Shown here one piece after another: positions 36,399-45,985 of a DNA stretch of 64,000 nucleotides (positions are counted from its first letter, which is position 1; the number at the start of each line of letters is the position of its first letter). Made by a program: the position numbers and the translations under genes. The notes under the pieces are model-generated. The model was not told the DNA's origin and did no database searches. It worked only from the letters and a program-made list of their open reading frames with translations. This DNA comes from Zygnema cylindricum (Eukaryota; Streptophyta; Zygnematophyceae; Zygnematales; Zygnemataceae): contig JBBHKE010002029.1 of NCBI GenBank assembly GCA_037447655.1, positions 1-64,000 on the forward strand, in the 5' to 3' direction.

Positions 36399-37423
36399 AA
36401 AATAACGGGAGTGTAGAAACTAATGGTTTTATTAGTATTTTCTAGGTCTGAAAAGAAATATAGAAGTCGAGGCAGTCTATCTCTAACTTCTCTCTCCAAC
36501 TCTCAAACTTGTCGCAGTCACTGAGAAATTGGAGAGGAAGCTAGAGCCAAGGGTTTATTTATTTAATTAAAAGGTATATGCCGGCGGCAGGATTTGATCC
36601 TTGTACCTACCGGCCGGCAGACAGGAAATAGCCGGTAGCCTTAGCCGTTAAGTCTAGCGGTAGTGTTACCTAGCATATAGTTTGATAATTATTTAGATAT
36701 GTATACAAGCGATAAACCATTTAACTGAAATGGATTAAGGGATACATAGATCCAGTAATATATAATGTACGACTTACGGTACAGACACAAATCAGTACCG
36801 CGCATTTGTTTCGTAAATGAAACAAATACCGCGCATGTATTTATTACGGCTACGATTAAAGCCGAATTTAATCGGACGGCCGGGATTAGCGCCGAGATCG
36901 CGGAGGAAGATTTTGGCGATTTGTGGCCATCGCCACATCGGATGACGCGTGGCGAAATTTCGTTGGATTGTGGAATCTCCGGAGATTATGGCACCGAATC
37001 CGGATTTGACATGTGTCGACATTTTGGCCATGTTGTACAATGTCCGTACATAAAGTACACCGGCAGCTGTACTTTTGCGTAAGAAACTCAATTCTGATTG
37101 GTTCCGTACATCAGTAAATTGAGTCTGTGAGAGAGATAGGACTTAGAAAAATTAGAAGATAGGACCCCCTCTCCCAGAGAGCTTCTGTACAAAAGGTCAA
37201 CTTTGACCCTCCATAACTTACTGCTCAGGGGAGCAAATTCAGAGATTCTTTTTGCTACCGACTCAAGGGAGTCTTGCCTTTACAAGGGTGCAGGTGGTCA
37301 GGGATTTTGTCTGCCAGGGTGGCAGTTATTTTTGCTGGAACACAAAGGGGTCAGGATTATCCTAGAGGCTTCTTGGAAGCTGTCTACTCTGAGGACTTAT
37401 GGAGGTCTCAGAGTTACAAATCA

Positions 37424-38145
37424 TCCCTACCACTAAATTCCAAATCCACCTTGAGTCCGCCAAGTCTTGCACACGATAGATTATGTTCTCGAACTCATCG
37501 GGTAACTTAATCAGTAAACAGTTGACCTTTTCTTTTTCAAGAAATACTTTTCCAGCACTTTGTAGTTCCATGAAAAGTGTAGCAAGCTCATTGCAAAAAT
37601 TGAACATCTTCCCCCCTTTGTATACAAACTCTTTAATTTTTTCTGATCAAGCAACTCTTGGTGCTGAATCGTACCACTTCGGTACATCTTTATGAGAGCC
37701 ACCAAAAGATCGGATGCCCTCTCTACCTGCAAATGGGGAGATGCAAGCCCTTAAGTAAGATGGCGGAGGGTGAAGTGCTTGGCCGCCATATTGTTGTAGT
37801 CCCACGTATCGATATCTTTCTCCTCGTTCCTCGAAATAGGTGACATGAATGCCGAACCGGTTGTTATTGGTATGACCGTCTCCTTCCCTTTCCTTTGTCC
37901 ACCACCTCTCCTTCCTTTGTATCCTTTGTTAAAGATAGTTCTACATCTGTAGTGAATGTGCCTCCTGTAAACCCTGGAGGTATCCCAAGACTGGATCGAC
38001 GCTTCACTCGTCCACTCACTATTCCCCAAAACTGTTTCTCATATAGAGCTTCTGTCATCATACTTTCCCAGTAAATGAAGCCAGCTCTATTGAATATGGG
38101 CATCCAAGATGGTGGGCGCATAACCTGCAACTCTGAGACCTCCAT
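37424..38145 (-). pseudogene. B gag, N-terminal part
   Basis: Reads from 38145: MEVSELQVMRPPSWMPIFNR, then EALYEKQFWGIVSG. Pro/Gly changes (MRPPSW) come from the PBS mutation. It is frameshifted near 37860 and 37730, then runs to FCNELATLFMELQSAGKVF and stops where A2 inserted. Confidence 0.8.
38111..38125 (-). other. B primer-binding site, one mismatch
   Basis: GGTTATGCGCCCACC; a single G-to-C change from the other families. Confidence 0.7.
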
Positions 38146-39166
38146 AAGACCTCAAAGTATGCAGCTCACAGGAAGCCTCTAGGATAACCTTGACCCCTTT
38201 GTGTTTCAGCAAGAATAATTGCCACCTTGGCAGACAAAAACTCTGACCACCTTCAACCTTGTGAAGGGAAGACTCCCCTGAGTCAATAGCAAAAATAATC
38301 TCTGAATTTTCTCCCCTGAGCAGTAAGTTATGAAGGGTCAAAGTTGACATTTTTGTATAGAAGCTCTCTAGGAGAGAGGGTCGAATCTATAAAAATTTTC
38401 TAAGTCCTATCTCTCTCTAAAAATCTATTTAATGAAGTACGGCACCAATCATAATAGTGTATCATACATAATGGTATAGGTGTCGGTGTACTTTCTGTAC
38501 GACCATTGTACGACATTGCCAACAAGTTGACACATGTCATTTTTGGATTCGTTACTAGAATCCCTAGAAATGACGTTATCAAATGTGATTGCGCCACATG
38601 GCGATTGATGTGACCTCGTCCGTAAACCGCCGAAAATCCATTCCACGATCTCGGCATGCTTCGTGGTCGTCCGATTAAGCCGGATTACAATCGTGGTCGT
38701 CATAAATACTTGCGCAATATTTGTTTCCTCTTCGAAACAAAATGCGTGATATTCGTTTCAGATTTTCCGTACGACGTTTATTACATACTTTATGTATGTC
38801 AAAATATCCCGTTTAATGAAATAGCCTACATGTTAAAATTTAGATAACTATCAAACCCTATATCATATATCTTCGGTTTTGACTAGATGGCTAAGGCTAC
38901 CAGCTATCGGCTATTTTGAAGGACAGCAGGTAATAGATTTAAACTGTTGTTCCGCCAAGTTCATTTTGGTAAAATCTACAAACCTAATATTCGTCCCTGT
39001 CAGGATAGCATAGGCGGCCGTGGCTCTTTCACCCTCTATAATCTTTCACTGATTGCGACATGTGTGGGAGCTAGAGAGAGGAGTTAGAGGCACGTTGCCT
39101 TTGCTTCTTTTCTGCATTTTACAAAACCTAGAAAATACTAAAATAACCTTTTATTTCTACAAGTGA

Positions 39167-39507
39167 TGCCATCTATGAAGGTGTGCTTGTAAAAGGGTTA
39201 ACATTTGGGTGTGTGTTGCAGATTGGAGATGGGGCTAGCTGTTTGAATTAGAAGAGGAAAAATGGATTTTGTGTGGATGGAAAAGAGATGAGGTGGATAA
39301 AATCTTTGTTCAGATTTTTGAAAAGTGGGATGCTAAATAAAATGTGTGATCAACAAGATGCAATGTTTATTTCAGCTCATCTAACAGACCTTTCTCAATA
39401 TGAGGTTATTTCCTTAAAGGTTTATGCGAAGAAAAGAAAGAAGAAAAAGAAAAGAAAAATGTATTTAGTATGAGTTAAAAGGAAAGCAGACTAGAAAATA
39501 ATAGGAG
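39167..39507 (+). pseudogene. C1 RNase H remnant and PPT
   Basis: Continues the C1 ORF after B: EGVLVKGLTFGCVLQIGDGA then CLN*KRKNGFCVDGKEMRWI and KSGMLNKMCDQQDA, ending in a Lys-rich tail. It aligns with the RNase H segment GYVLYVGDGACCW...KELMWVKSLLG of A1, but without the AEY and DNQAA catalytic motifs. ACTAGAAAATAATAGGAG precedes the 3' LTR. Confidence 0.75.
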
Positions 39508-39808
39508 TGTTGAAATGTATGTATTTTCTAGGTCTGATAAAGGAAAATTAATAAAAGGAAGTCAGAAAAGGCAGCCTGCCTCTCACTCCACTCTCTAAAT
39601 CCCCACACTTGTCGCAGTCACTGAAGGTTGGAGAGACAGCTAGAGCCATGGCTACCCATGCTACCCACGGAGAGACACAAGCTGTAGTTTCTAGTAGGTG
39701 TACCAAAAAGGTCTTAATGAACCCAGGATTTGATCCTGGTACCTAGCGTCCGTCAAAAATACAGTAGCCGGTAGCTTTATCCTATAGTCTAGGATTAGTG
39801 CTAGAGCA

Positions 39809-40990
39809 TGTTGATATTTGAGTATTTTCTAGGTTTGTATTAGGATAGGAAAATAGCAGAGGCAGTCTGCGTCTAACTCCCCTCTCCCAGCCCCCACACT
39901 TTTTCTAGTCACTGAAGGTTGGACAAGGGATATAAAGCCATGGCTGCCTAGGTCCTCTATAGAAGACATGGAATAGAGTGGGTAGATTTACCAAAATGAC
40001 AGTTGACGGACCCAGGATTTGAACCTGAACTTGCCGTCCGTCAAGATAGTCGTTAACCGGTAGCTTTATCAAATTAGTCTAGGACGACTGCTAAGTACTG
40101 TTAGGTTTGATAAACATATAAATGTTATTAAATAGATCAATTCATTTAATGAGACGAATTGATTCCTAGTACATAGAAACATTTCAAATATAGTACGGTC
40201 TTATGTATATTACGAAAAAAATACCGCGCATTTGTTTTGACCGAAAAACAAATACCGCGCACCTATTTTCAACGGTTAAAATTAAAGTCGGTTTTGATCG
40301 GACGGGCGCGATAGGCGCCGCGATCGCGGAATAGGTACTTTTGGCGTTTTATCGTCATAACCACCTCGAGTGTCACGTGGCGCGACAACATTGGATTGCG
40401 AAAACTCCGGAGATAACGGGAACAAATCCCAATTTGACACGTGTTGACATTTTGGCCATGTTGTACGATGGCCGTACAAAAAGTGCATCGGTACCTGTAC
40501 TTTTTTGTACGACACAGTAATTTGATTGGTGTTGTGTGTCAAAAGATAAAGTTTGGAGGGGGAATAGGACTTTGAAAATTTAGTAGGTAGCAGCCTCTCT
40601 CCGAGAGAGCTCTTGTATATAATGTCATCTTTGACCATTCATAACTATCAATTTACTTGACCATTTTTAGTGATTCGTTTTGCTGCGGACTCGAGGGAGT
40701 CCAAGCTACACAAGGGTGTAGTCGGTTAGAGTTTTTGCCTGCCAGGGTGGCTGTATTTCTAAAGGAAAGTCAAAGTGGGTGAATGTGTCCAAAACTCATA
40801 TTTTAACTTTGCATTCTGTGGTGGAACTAAGCACACAGAAAGTCTTATTTCACAAGGGTGAAGCTATAATGGGTTTGTGATTATGAAGAAGTTAGTCATT
40901 TGGGTTTATATCAACTTGGAGTCGGCACTATCTAGATTAACTTCTTTTGGATCTGCGATTTCTGTGGGCAATGGAGCACACAGAGTTTCA
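39809..40990 (+). mobile_element. D1: solo LTR of the D family
   Basis: TGTTGATATTTGAG start, TTTCA end, flanked by GAGCA (39804-39808) and GAGCA (40991-40995). It arose by LTR-LTR recombination after insertion into the 3' LTR of C1. It carries the hairpin GGACTC-GAGG-GAGTCC (loop of four, near 40688) and CTACAC-AAGG-GTGTAG (about 40708-40723). Confidence 0.93.
40004..40092 (-). ncRNA. tRNA T-arm-like stem-loop, antisense, in solo LTR D1 (best B box)
   Basis: On the minus strand, TTGACGGAC pairs with GTCCGTCAA and encloses CAGGTTCAAATCCTG. The 11-mer GGTTCAAATCC (40015-40025) is a perfect Pol III B box. Upstream is the A-box-like TAGACTAATTTGATAAAG. Confidence 0.45.
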
Positions 40991-41420
40991 GAGCAGGGGA
41001 AGTTTAATTATATAAACGCGAACGAATTAATATATTTCGTTTAACTGCTTACGGGACGGACTGTACACGAAAACGGGTTAGACTGCACTAATTCCGGACC
41101 GCAAGGAATTAACGAAACGACACTTTATTTTACGACCAATATTAAATGTCCCCCTTCCTCGAACGGCCGTGGTGCGAGCCAGGATTCTGGAGTGGACAAC
41201 TTGGTGTTTTTCGGGCACCGCTACTCCGGATGACACGCGACAGGATGTGGGAGAATTGCGGGATCTTCAAAACGCGAGATGATAATTTTAGATGTGACAA
41301 ATGTCATATTATGGCGATGTTGTACATGGACAGTACACAAAGTACGACGGTACTTGTACTTTCTTATACGGTACAGTCTTACAATTGGACCATACCTCGT
41401 GCCTAGGGAGCTTAGGAGGG

Positions 41421-41703
41421 GTACGGGGATGGGAGGATAATCTGTACTTCTCTTGTAAGATCAATAGATCTAAAAGTGTTAGTAAAAAGAAAGATATCTA
41501 TAGTTACATTCTTTGTTGTATTGTTTTTTCAGAGTTGAACAAAAACCTTATCTCTACGTCTGTATTAGATAATAAAGATTTTGATACTAGCACTAGGAAA
41601 GGAGTCTTTACTGCTAGTTTTGAGGAGGAAGTTTATTTTACTGCTGAGAAAGGTAGCCAAGGGATGTTAAAGCTGATTTTAAGCAATGAAAAGAAGAAAA
41701 TTT
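41421..41703 (+). pseudogene. Fragment F: A-like protease region
   Basis: Reads as the A1 pol around EYGDGRI, LNKNLISTSVLD and FTASFEEEVYF, joined abruptly to C1 LTR on the left. It is split on the right by D3 (flanks AATTT/ACTTT) and continues at 63305. Confidence 0.75.
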
Positions 41704-43169
41704 TGAAATTCTTAGGCTCTATTGCCACACAGAATTTGTAGATCAAAAGAAGCTAATCTAGATAGTACCGACTCCAACTTGATATAAACCAAATGATTGA
41801 CCCATTAACAATCAAAACCCCATAACAGCTTCACCCTTGTGAAATAAGACTTTCTGTGTGCTCAGTTCCACCACAGAATGCAAAGTTAGAATATGAGATT
41901 TGGACACATTCACCCACTTTGACTTTCCCTTAGAAATGTAGCCACCCTAGCAGGCAAAGACTCTGACCGACTACACCCCTCTGTAGCTTGGACTCCCATG
42001 AGTCCGTAGCAAAAAGAATCACTGAAAATGGTCAACTGAATTGATAGTTATGGCTGGCCAAAGTTTGCCATTTATACAAGGTGCTCTCTGGGAGAGGCAG
42101 CTACCTACCAAAAATATTCAAAGTCATAAACCTCACTCTAAACTCTCTAGTTTTGAGGTACGGACCAATCAAATTACTATATAGTACATAAAGGTGCAAG
42201 TGCAGGTGTACCTTTTTACGGCAATCGTACGACATGGCTAAAAACTTAACACATGTCCTATCCGGATTCGATCTTATAATCCCCAGAATTTTTGCTTCCA
42301 AATCTTATCACTCCACGTGGCGCTAGGTCATGCCATGTTAGAAAAACAGTACCGTACAAAAAGTACAGGTGTTGGAGTACTTTCTGTACGGACATTGTAT
42401 GATGAAGTTATGATGTGACATTTGTCAAATCCGGATTTGTTATGTTCATTTCTGGAGATTCCGCAACATGTATAGTGTGGCCATTTGTCATTCAGAGTAG
42501 TGACGTCCGCAAACGCCAAAAAACATTTTGCGCGATCTCAGCAATTATCGCGGCCGTCCGATTTAAACATGCATTCAATTTTAGCCGTCGAAAATTGGTG
42601 CGCGGTATTTATTTCGATAGCGAAGCAAATGCGCGGTATCCGTTCCGTCCCTGTACCGTATGAAACTCTGAGACCTCCATAAGTCCTCAGAGTGGATAAC
42701 TTCCAAGAAGCCTTTAGTATAACCCTGACCCCTTTGTGTTTGAGCAAAAAAAACTGCCACCCTAGCAAACAATAACTCTGACCAACTTCACCCATGTGAA
42801 GGCAAGACTCCCCTGAGTCGATAGCAAAAAGAATCTCTGATTTGCTCCCTTAAGCAGTAAGTTATGGAGGGTCAAAGTTGACCATTTGTACATAAGCTCT
42901 CTTGGGGAGAGGGTCTTATCTCCTAATTTTTCTAAGTCCTATCTCTCTCACAGACTCTATCTACTGATGTACGGAATTGTTGATATTTGAGTATTTTCTA
43001 GGTCTGTATTATAATAGGAAAAATGTAGAGGCGGTCTACCTCTAACTCCCTTTACCAAGCCCCCACACTTGTTGTAGTCACTGAAGGCTGGGTAGGGTGA
43101 TAGGGCCATGGCTGCCTAAAGCTTTCTAGCAGACAGTTAGCAGAAAATAGATGGGTTTACTAAAAGAAT

Positions 43170-43255
43170 TGACGGACCCAGGAATTGATCCTGGTACCTG
43201 CCGTCTGTCAATGTAGCCGTTAGCTTTGTCCGTTTAGTCTAGGACTAGTGCTAGG
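43170..43255 (-). ncRNA. tRNA T-arm-like stem-loop, antisense, in D2 5' LTR
   Basis: TTGACAGAC...GTCCGTCAA outer stem with inner CCAGG-ATCAATT-CCTGG on the minus strand. The same module is in the 3' LTR at about 46196-46281. Confidence 0.4.
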
Positions 43256-43746
43256 ACATATAGGGTTTGATAATTATATAAATATGTACACGTAGACGAA
43301 TTCATTTAACGGCGCAAAAAGATCCTTAGTACATAGAAACAGTTTAGTGAAGTATGGTTTGCGCGAAACTGATACCGCGCATTTGTTTCGACGGCGAAAC
43401 AAATACCGCGCACTTATTTTCGACGGGTAAGAATGGATACCAGATTTAATCGACGGCCGTGGTGCTAGCCGAGATTCCGGAATGGCCGCCTTGGCGTTTT
43501 CTGACGCCGCCACTCCGGATGACACGTGGAAATGCGCTGGAGGATTGCGGAATCTCCGGAGCGCAAGATAACAAGTTTGGGTGTGACATTTGTCACTCGT
43601 ATGATCTTATCGTACAATTTCCGTACAGAAAGTACTCCGGCGCCTGTACTTTTATGTACGGTACAGTCTTGTGATTGGCGCCGTACCTCAGTAGAAGGGG
43701 TTTAGAGAGGGACTAGAACTTAGAATATTTCTGGTAGGTAGATGCC

Positions 43747-43775
43747 TCTCCCAGAGAGCACCTTGTATAAATGGC
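43747..43775 (+). promoter_or_regulatory. D2 LTR core promoter
   Basis: CTCTCCCAGAGAG inverted repeat followed by TGTATAAATGG at about 43765. This places the transcript start near 43795 and makes the downstream hairpins part of the leader. Confidence 0.55.
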
Positions 43776-43836
43776 AAACTTTGGCCAGCCATAACTATCA
43801 ATTCAGTTGACCAAATTCAGTGATTCTTGTTGCTGC

Positions 43837-44015
43837 GGACTCAGGGGAGTCCAGGCTACACAGGGGTGTAGTCGGTCAGAGTTTTTGCCTGCCTGGGTGG
43901 CTGCATTTCTAAGGGAAAGTCAAAGTGGGTGAATGTGTCCAAATCTCATATTCTAACTTTGCATTCTGTGGTGGAACTGAGCACACAGAAAGTCTTATTT
44001 CACAGGGGTGAAGCT
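43837..44015 (+). other. D2 leader AGGG-hairpin array
   Basis: GGACTC-AGGG-GAGTCC (43837-43852), CTACAC-AGGG-GTGTAG (43856-43871), GCC-TGGGT-GGC (near 43894) and TTCAC-AGGG-GTGAA (about 44000-44013). The 3' LTR copy has one mutation in the second stem (CTACAC to ATACAC). Confidence 0.6.
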
Positions 44016-44115
44016 CTAATGGGGTTCTGATTGTCAAGGGGTCAATCATTTGGGTTTATATCAAGTTGAAGTCGGCACTATCTAGATTAGCTTCCTTTGG
44101 ACCTGCGAATTCTGT

Positions 44116-44469
44116 GTGGCAATGGAGCCCATAGAATTTCAGGTTATGGGCCCACCATCTAGGGAGCCTATGTTTGATGGAACAAACTTCACTTATAGGG
44201 AGTTCACGATGGAGGGATTGCTTTTCGAAAAGCACTTGTGGGGAATTGTTTCGGGACAAGTGAGGTGTCCGCCACCGGGCTTTGGAGGAGATCACTATGG
44301 AGAATCATCTGGGGCTGCCCAGAAAACCAACCGGAGTTCAGGTGCAACGGAAGGTGAAGGGAAGATTATTACCGTGGAAGGCGAAATAGGGGAGAAGGAT
44401 AAAGGGACACCTATGGTGAGGGGAGCCAGGCTCTCGCCTACGGTTCCACTTGTGGGGAATTATAACTGA
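44116..44469 (+). CDS. D2 gag-like ORF, first part
   Basis: Starts in the LTR (MAMEPIEFQ) and reads through the PBS as VMGPPSREPMFDGTNFTYRE, then MEGLLFEKHLWGIVSG. It contains an acidic Gly-rich linker. One extra nucleotide near 44457 relative to D3 and C1 ends this frame, and the main ORF follows in another. ATG 44145-44147 in the PBS is an alternative start. Confidence 0.75.
   Translation: MAMEPIEFQVMGPPSREPMFDGTNFTYREFTMEGLLFEKHLWGIVSGQVRCPPPGFGGDHYGESSGAAQKTNRSSGATEGEGKIITVEGEIGEKDKGTPMVRGARLSPTVPLVGNYN
44142..44156 (+). other. D2 primer-binding site
   Basis: GGTTATGGGCCCACC followed by A, giving 16 nt complementary to plant-type initiator tRNA-Met. Confidence 0.8.
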
Positions 44470-45985
44470 ACAAAAAACTGAAGAAAATGATATAAAAATT
44501 TGGGAATATAAAAACACGATTGCAAAACATCTCATACTTAGATATGTGTCTAAGTCTATAGCTATCACTCTCTTAAATCTAACCAAGTCGTCGGAAATTT
44601 GGGACATACTAATTCAGATTTATAAGAGTGAGACTATACAGAGGCAGCAGTTAGTAAAACAAGAAATAGAGGCCTATGTTTATAAAGGCGGTAGCATGAT
44701 AGAGTTTTGCAATGATATTGCTGGGTTATATGTTGAGCTTGCTAGTGCGGGATATGTAGAATCTGAGGAGAGAAAGATTAATACACTAATCATAAAGCTT
44801 CCATATGAGTACGAAGACATCATTTACCGTATGCAGGGAATGGATGTCTCCTCATGGACTTGGAGCATTACCATGGGGATAATTCTTGTGAGGGAAAGCA
44901 CCTTGGAGCTTCGTAGGGGAAGTGAGAGGGTGACTTCATTTACAGCTGGTGGTGACTGGCTGAAGCGTGATATGAGGAACGACGGTGACGAGCGGAAGCG
45001 TGATGAAAGGAAAAAGGACAAAGGTAAACCTTATCAAAACTTCGGTGGAAGGAGAGGGAGAGGAAAAGAAAGGGGAACTTTGAAAAAGGGGATTTGTTTC
45101 GCTTGTAGGAAACCGGGTCACTATATGGAAGAGTGTCCTCGTTTGGAAGAACTTAGAAGTTGGAGTGTGAATGAGGAGGAAGAAGGGGAAGAGGAGAAAG
45201 AGGATGAAAAAATCTTGGAGCTTCTTCACATCGGTAGAATGGAGAAGAGAGAAAAGTACACAGAAATTCCACGAAGGCAACAGTGTGCTTTTGGAGGTAT
45301 AGGGGAAGTAAAGAGAGAGGAGGTACTTGAGGATGTCGAGGAGTGTAAAGTGTATGACTTAGAAATGATAAAGTCAGAACTAGGATCCCTAAGTGAAAAC
45401 GGGAAAAATAAAATCAATAAGGATAATTTTATAGGTATTTTGGAATTAGAAAACTGGTCGGAAAGGGAGACTTCAACGGATTCCGAGGAAAGGGGAGAAG
45501 AGAAACTAGAAGGGGTTATAAAAGATAGGGGAGAGGAGAAATATTTATTGGGAATAAATTTAGAAAGTGAGAGTGGAAAGAAATCCATGGAAGAGAGTGA
45601 GGAAAGTTCATGTTTTGGGGGTGATGGGTTTGACATCACTAAAGGGAGTGATGACATTTATGAAGGTGTGCCTGTAAAAGGGTTAGCCTCAGGGTGTGTG
45701 TTGCAGATTGGAGATGGGGCTGGCTGTTTGGATTGCAAGAGGGAAACCGGTTTGTGTGTGGATGGAAAAGTGATGAGGTGGATAAAATCTTTGCTCGGAT
45801 TTATGAAAAGTGGGATGTTAAATAAAATATGTGATGCAATAATTATTTCAGTTCATCTAATGCACTGTGTTAAATACGAGAGTATTTTCTTAAAGTTTTA
45901 TGAAAAGAAAAAGAAAAGAAATAAAAAGAGAAAAAGGGAAAGAGAGTGCGCGTTTATTTGTGTGAGGAAGTCGAAAGGAAAATAG
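44450..45985 (+). CDS. D2 gag-RNase H-remnant fusion ORF (511 codons)
   Basis: Residues about 1-170 are the UBN2/retrotran_gag-type helical region (HLILRYVSKSIAITLL, QRQQLVKQEIEAYVYKGGSM, MGIILVRESTLELRRGSERV). A basic region and CCHC knuckle follow (CFACRKPGHYMEEC, about 218-231). Then comes a Glu/Lys-rich linker and a remnant of RNase H (GVPVKGLASGCVLQIGDGAG, MRWIKSLLGFMKSGM) lacking the acidic catalytic motifs, and a Lys/Arg tail. It stays open although protease, integrase and RT are gone, and C1 and D3 share the same deletion, so it is a family trait and not a one-off accident. Role inferred: Gag for packaging. Confidence 0.85.
   Translation: MWGIITEQKTEENDIKIWEYKNTIAKHLILRYVSKSIAITLLNLTKSSEIWDILIQIYKSETIQRQQLVKQEIEAYVYKGGSMIEFCNDIAGLYVELASAGYVESEERKINTLIIKLPYEYEDIIYRMQGMDVSSWTWSITMGIILVRESTLELRRGSERVTSFTAGGDWLKRDMRNDGDERKRDERKKDKGKPYQNFGGRRGRGKERGTLKKGICFACRKPGHYMEECPRLEELRSWSVNEEEEGEEEKEDEKILELLHIGRMEKREKYTEIPRRQQCAFGGIGEVKREEVLEDVEECKVYDLEMIKSELGSLSENGKNKINKDNFIGILELENWSERETSTDSEERGEEKLEGVIKDRGEEKYLLGINLESESGKKSMEESEESSCFGGDGFDITKGSDDIYEGVPVKGLASGCVLQIGDGAGCLDCKRETGLCVDGKVMRWIKSLLGFMKSGMLNKICDAIIISVHLMHCVKYESIFLKFYEKKKKRNKKRKRERECAFICVRKSKGK

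Larger units (their letters stand above)
31011..37418 (+). mobile_element. A2: copia element of the A family (6408 bp)
   Basis: 5' LTR 31011-32059, 3' LTR 36412-37418 with a roughly 42-bp deletion near 36549. Target duplication AATCA at 31006-31010 and 37419-37423. PBS 32060-32074. It is inserted into the gag of B on the opposite strand. Sequence is close to A1 but with more disabling changes. Confidence 0.93.
19889..39161 (-). mobile_element. B: autonomous-type copia element, degenerate, split by A1 and A2
   Basis: 5' LTR 38126-39161, PBS 38111-38125 (one mismatch), gag 37424-38125, interrupted by A2, then gag end to RNase H from 31010 down to 27388, PPT 27375-27382, 3' LTR 27374-26832 continued at 20377-19889 on the far side of A1. 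Flanks AGTAA (left) and AGTGA (right) fit a mutated 5-bp duplication of the C1 gag. It is related to A, but the U3 start differs (TGTAGAAATAAAAGG). Confidence 0.85.
17157..41420 (+). mobile_element. C1: non-autonomous copia element, split by B and with a broken 3' LTR
   Basis: 5' LTR 17157-18316 (TGTTGAAATG start), PBS 18317-18331, gag-like region to 19888, resuming at 39167 after the B insertion, PPT at about 39500-39507, 3' LTR 39508-39808 and 40996-about 41420. The 3' LTR is interrupted by solo LTR D1 and ends abruptly against fragment F, so no target duplication can be shown. Without the insertions the internal region is about 1.9 kb, the same plan as D2 and D3. Confidence 0.85.

Noticed and set aside
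40004-40092. Functional tRNA gene
   Set aside because: B box is perfect, but the outer stem closes locally around the T-arm and no proper anticodon arm or closing acceptor stem can be drawn; called tRNA-like only.
43274-43525. 83-aa ORF repeated at 46300-46551
   Set aside because: Identical because these are the two D2 LTRs; overlaps promoter palindromes.
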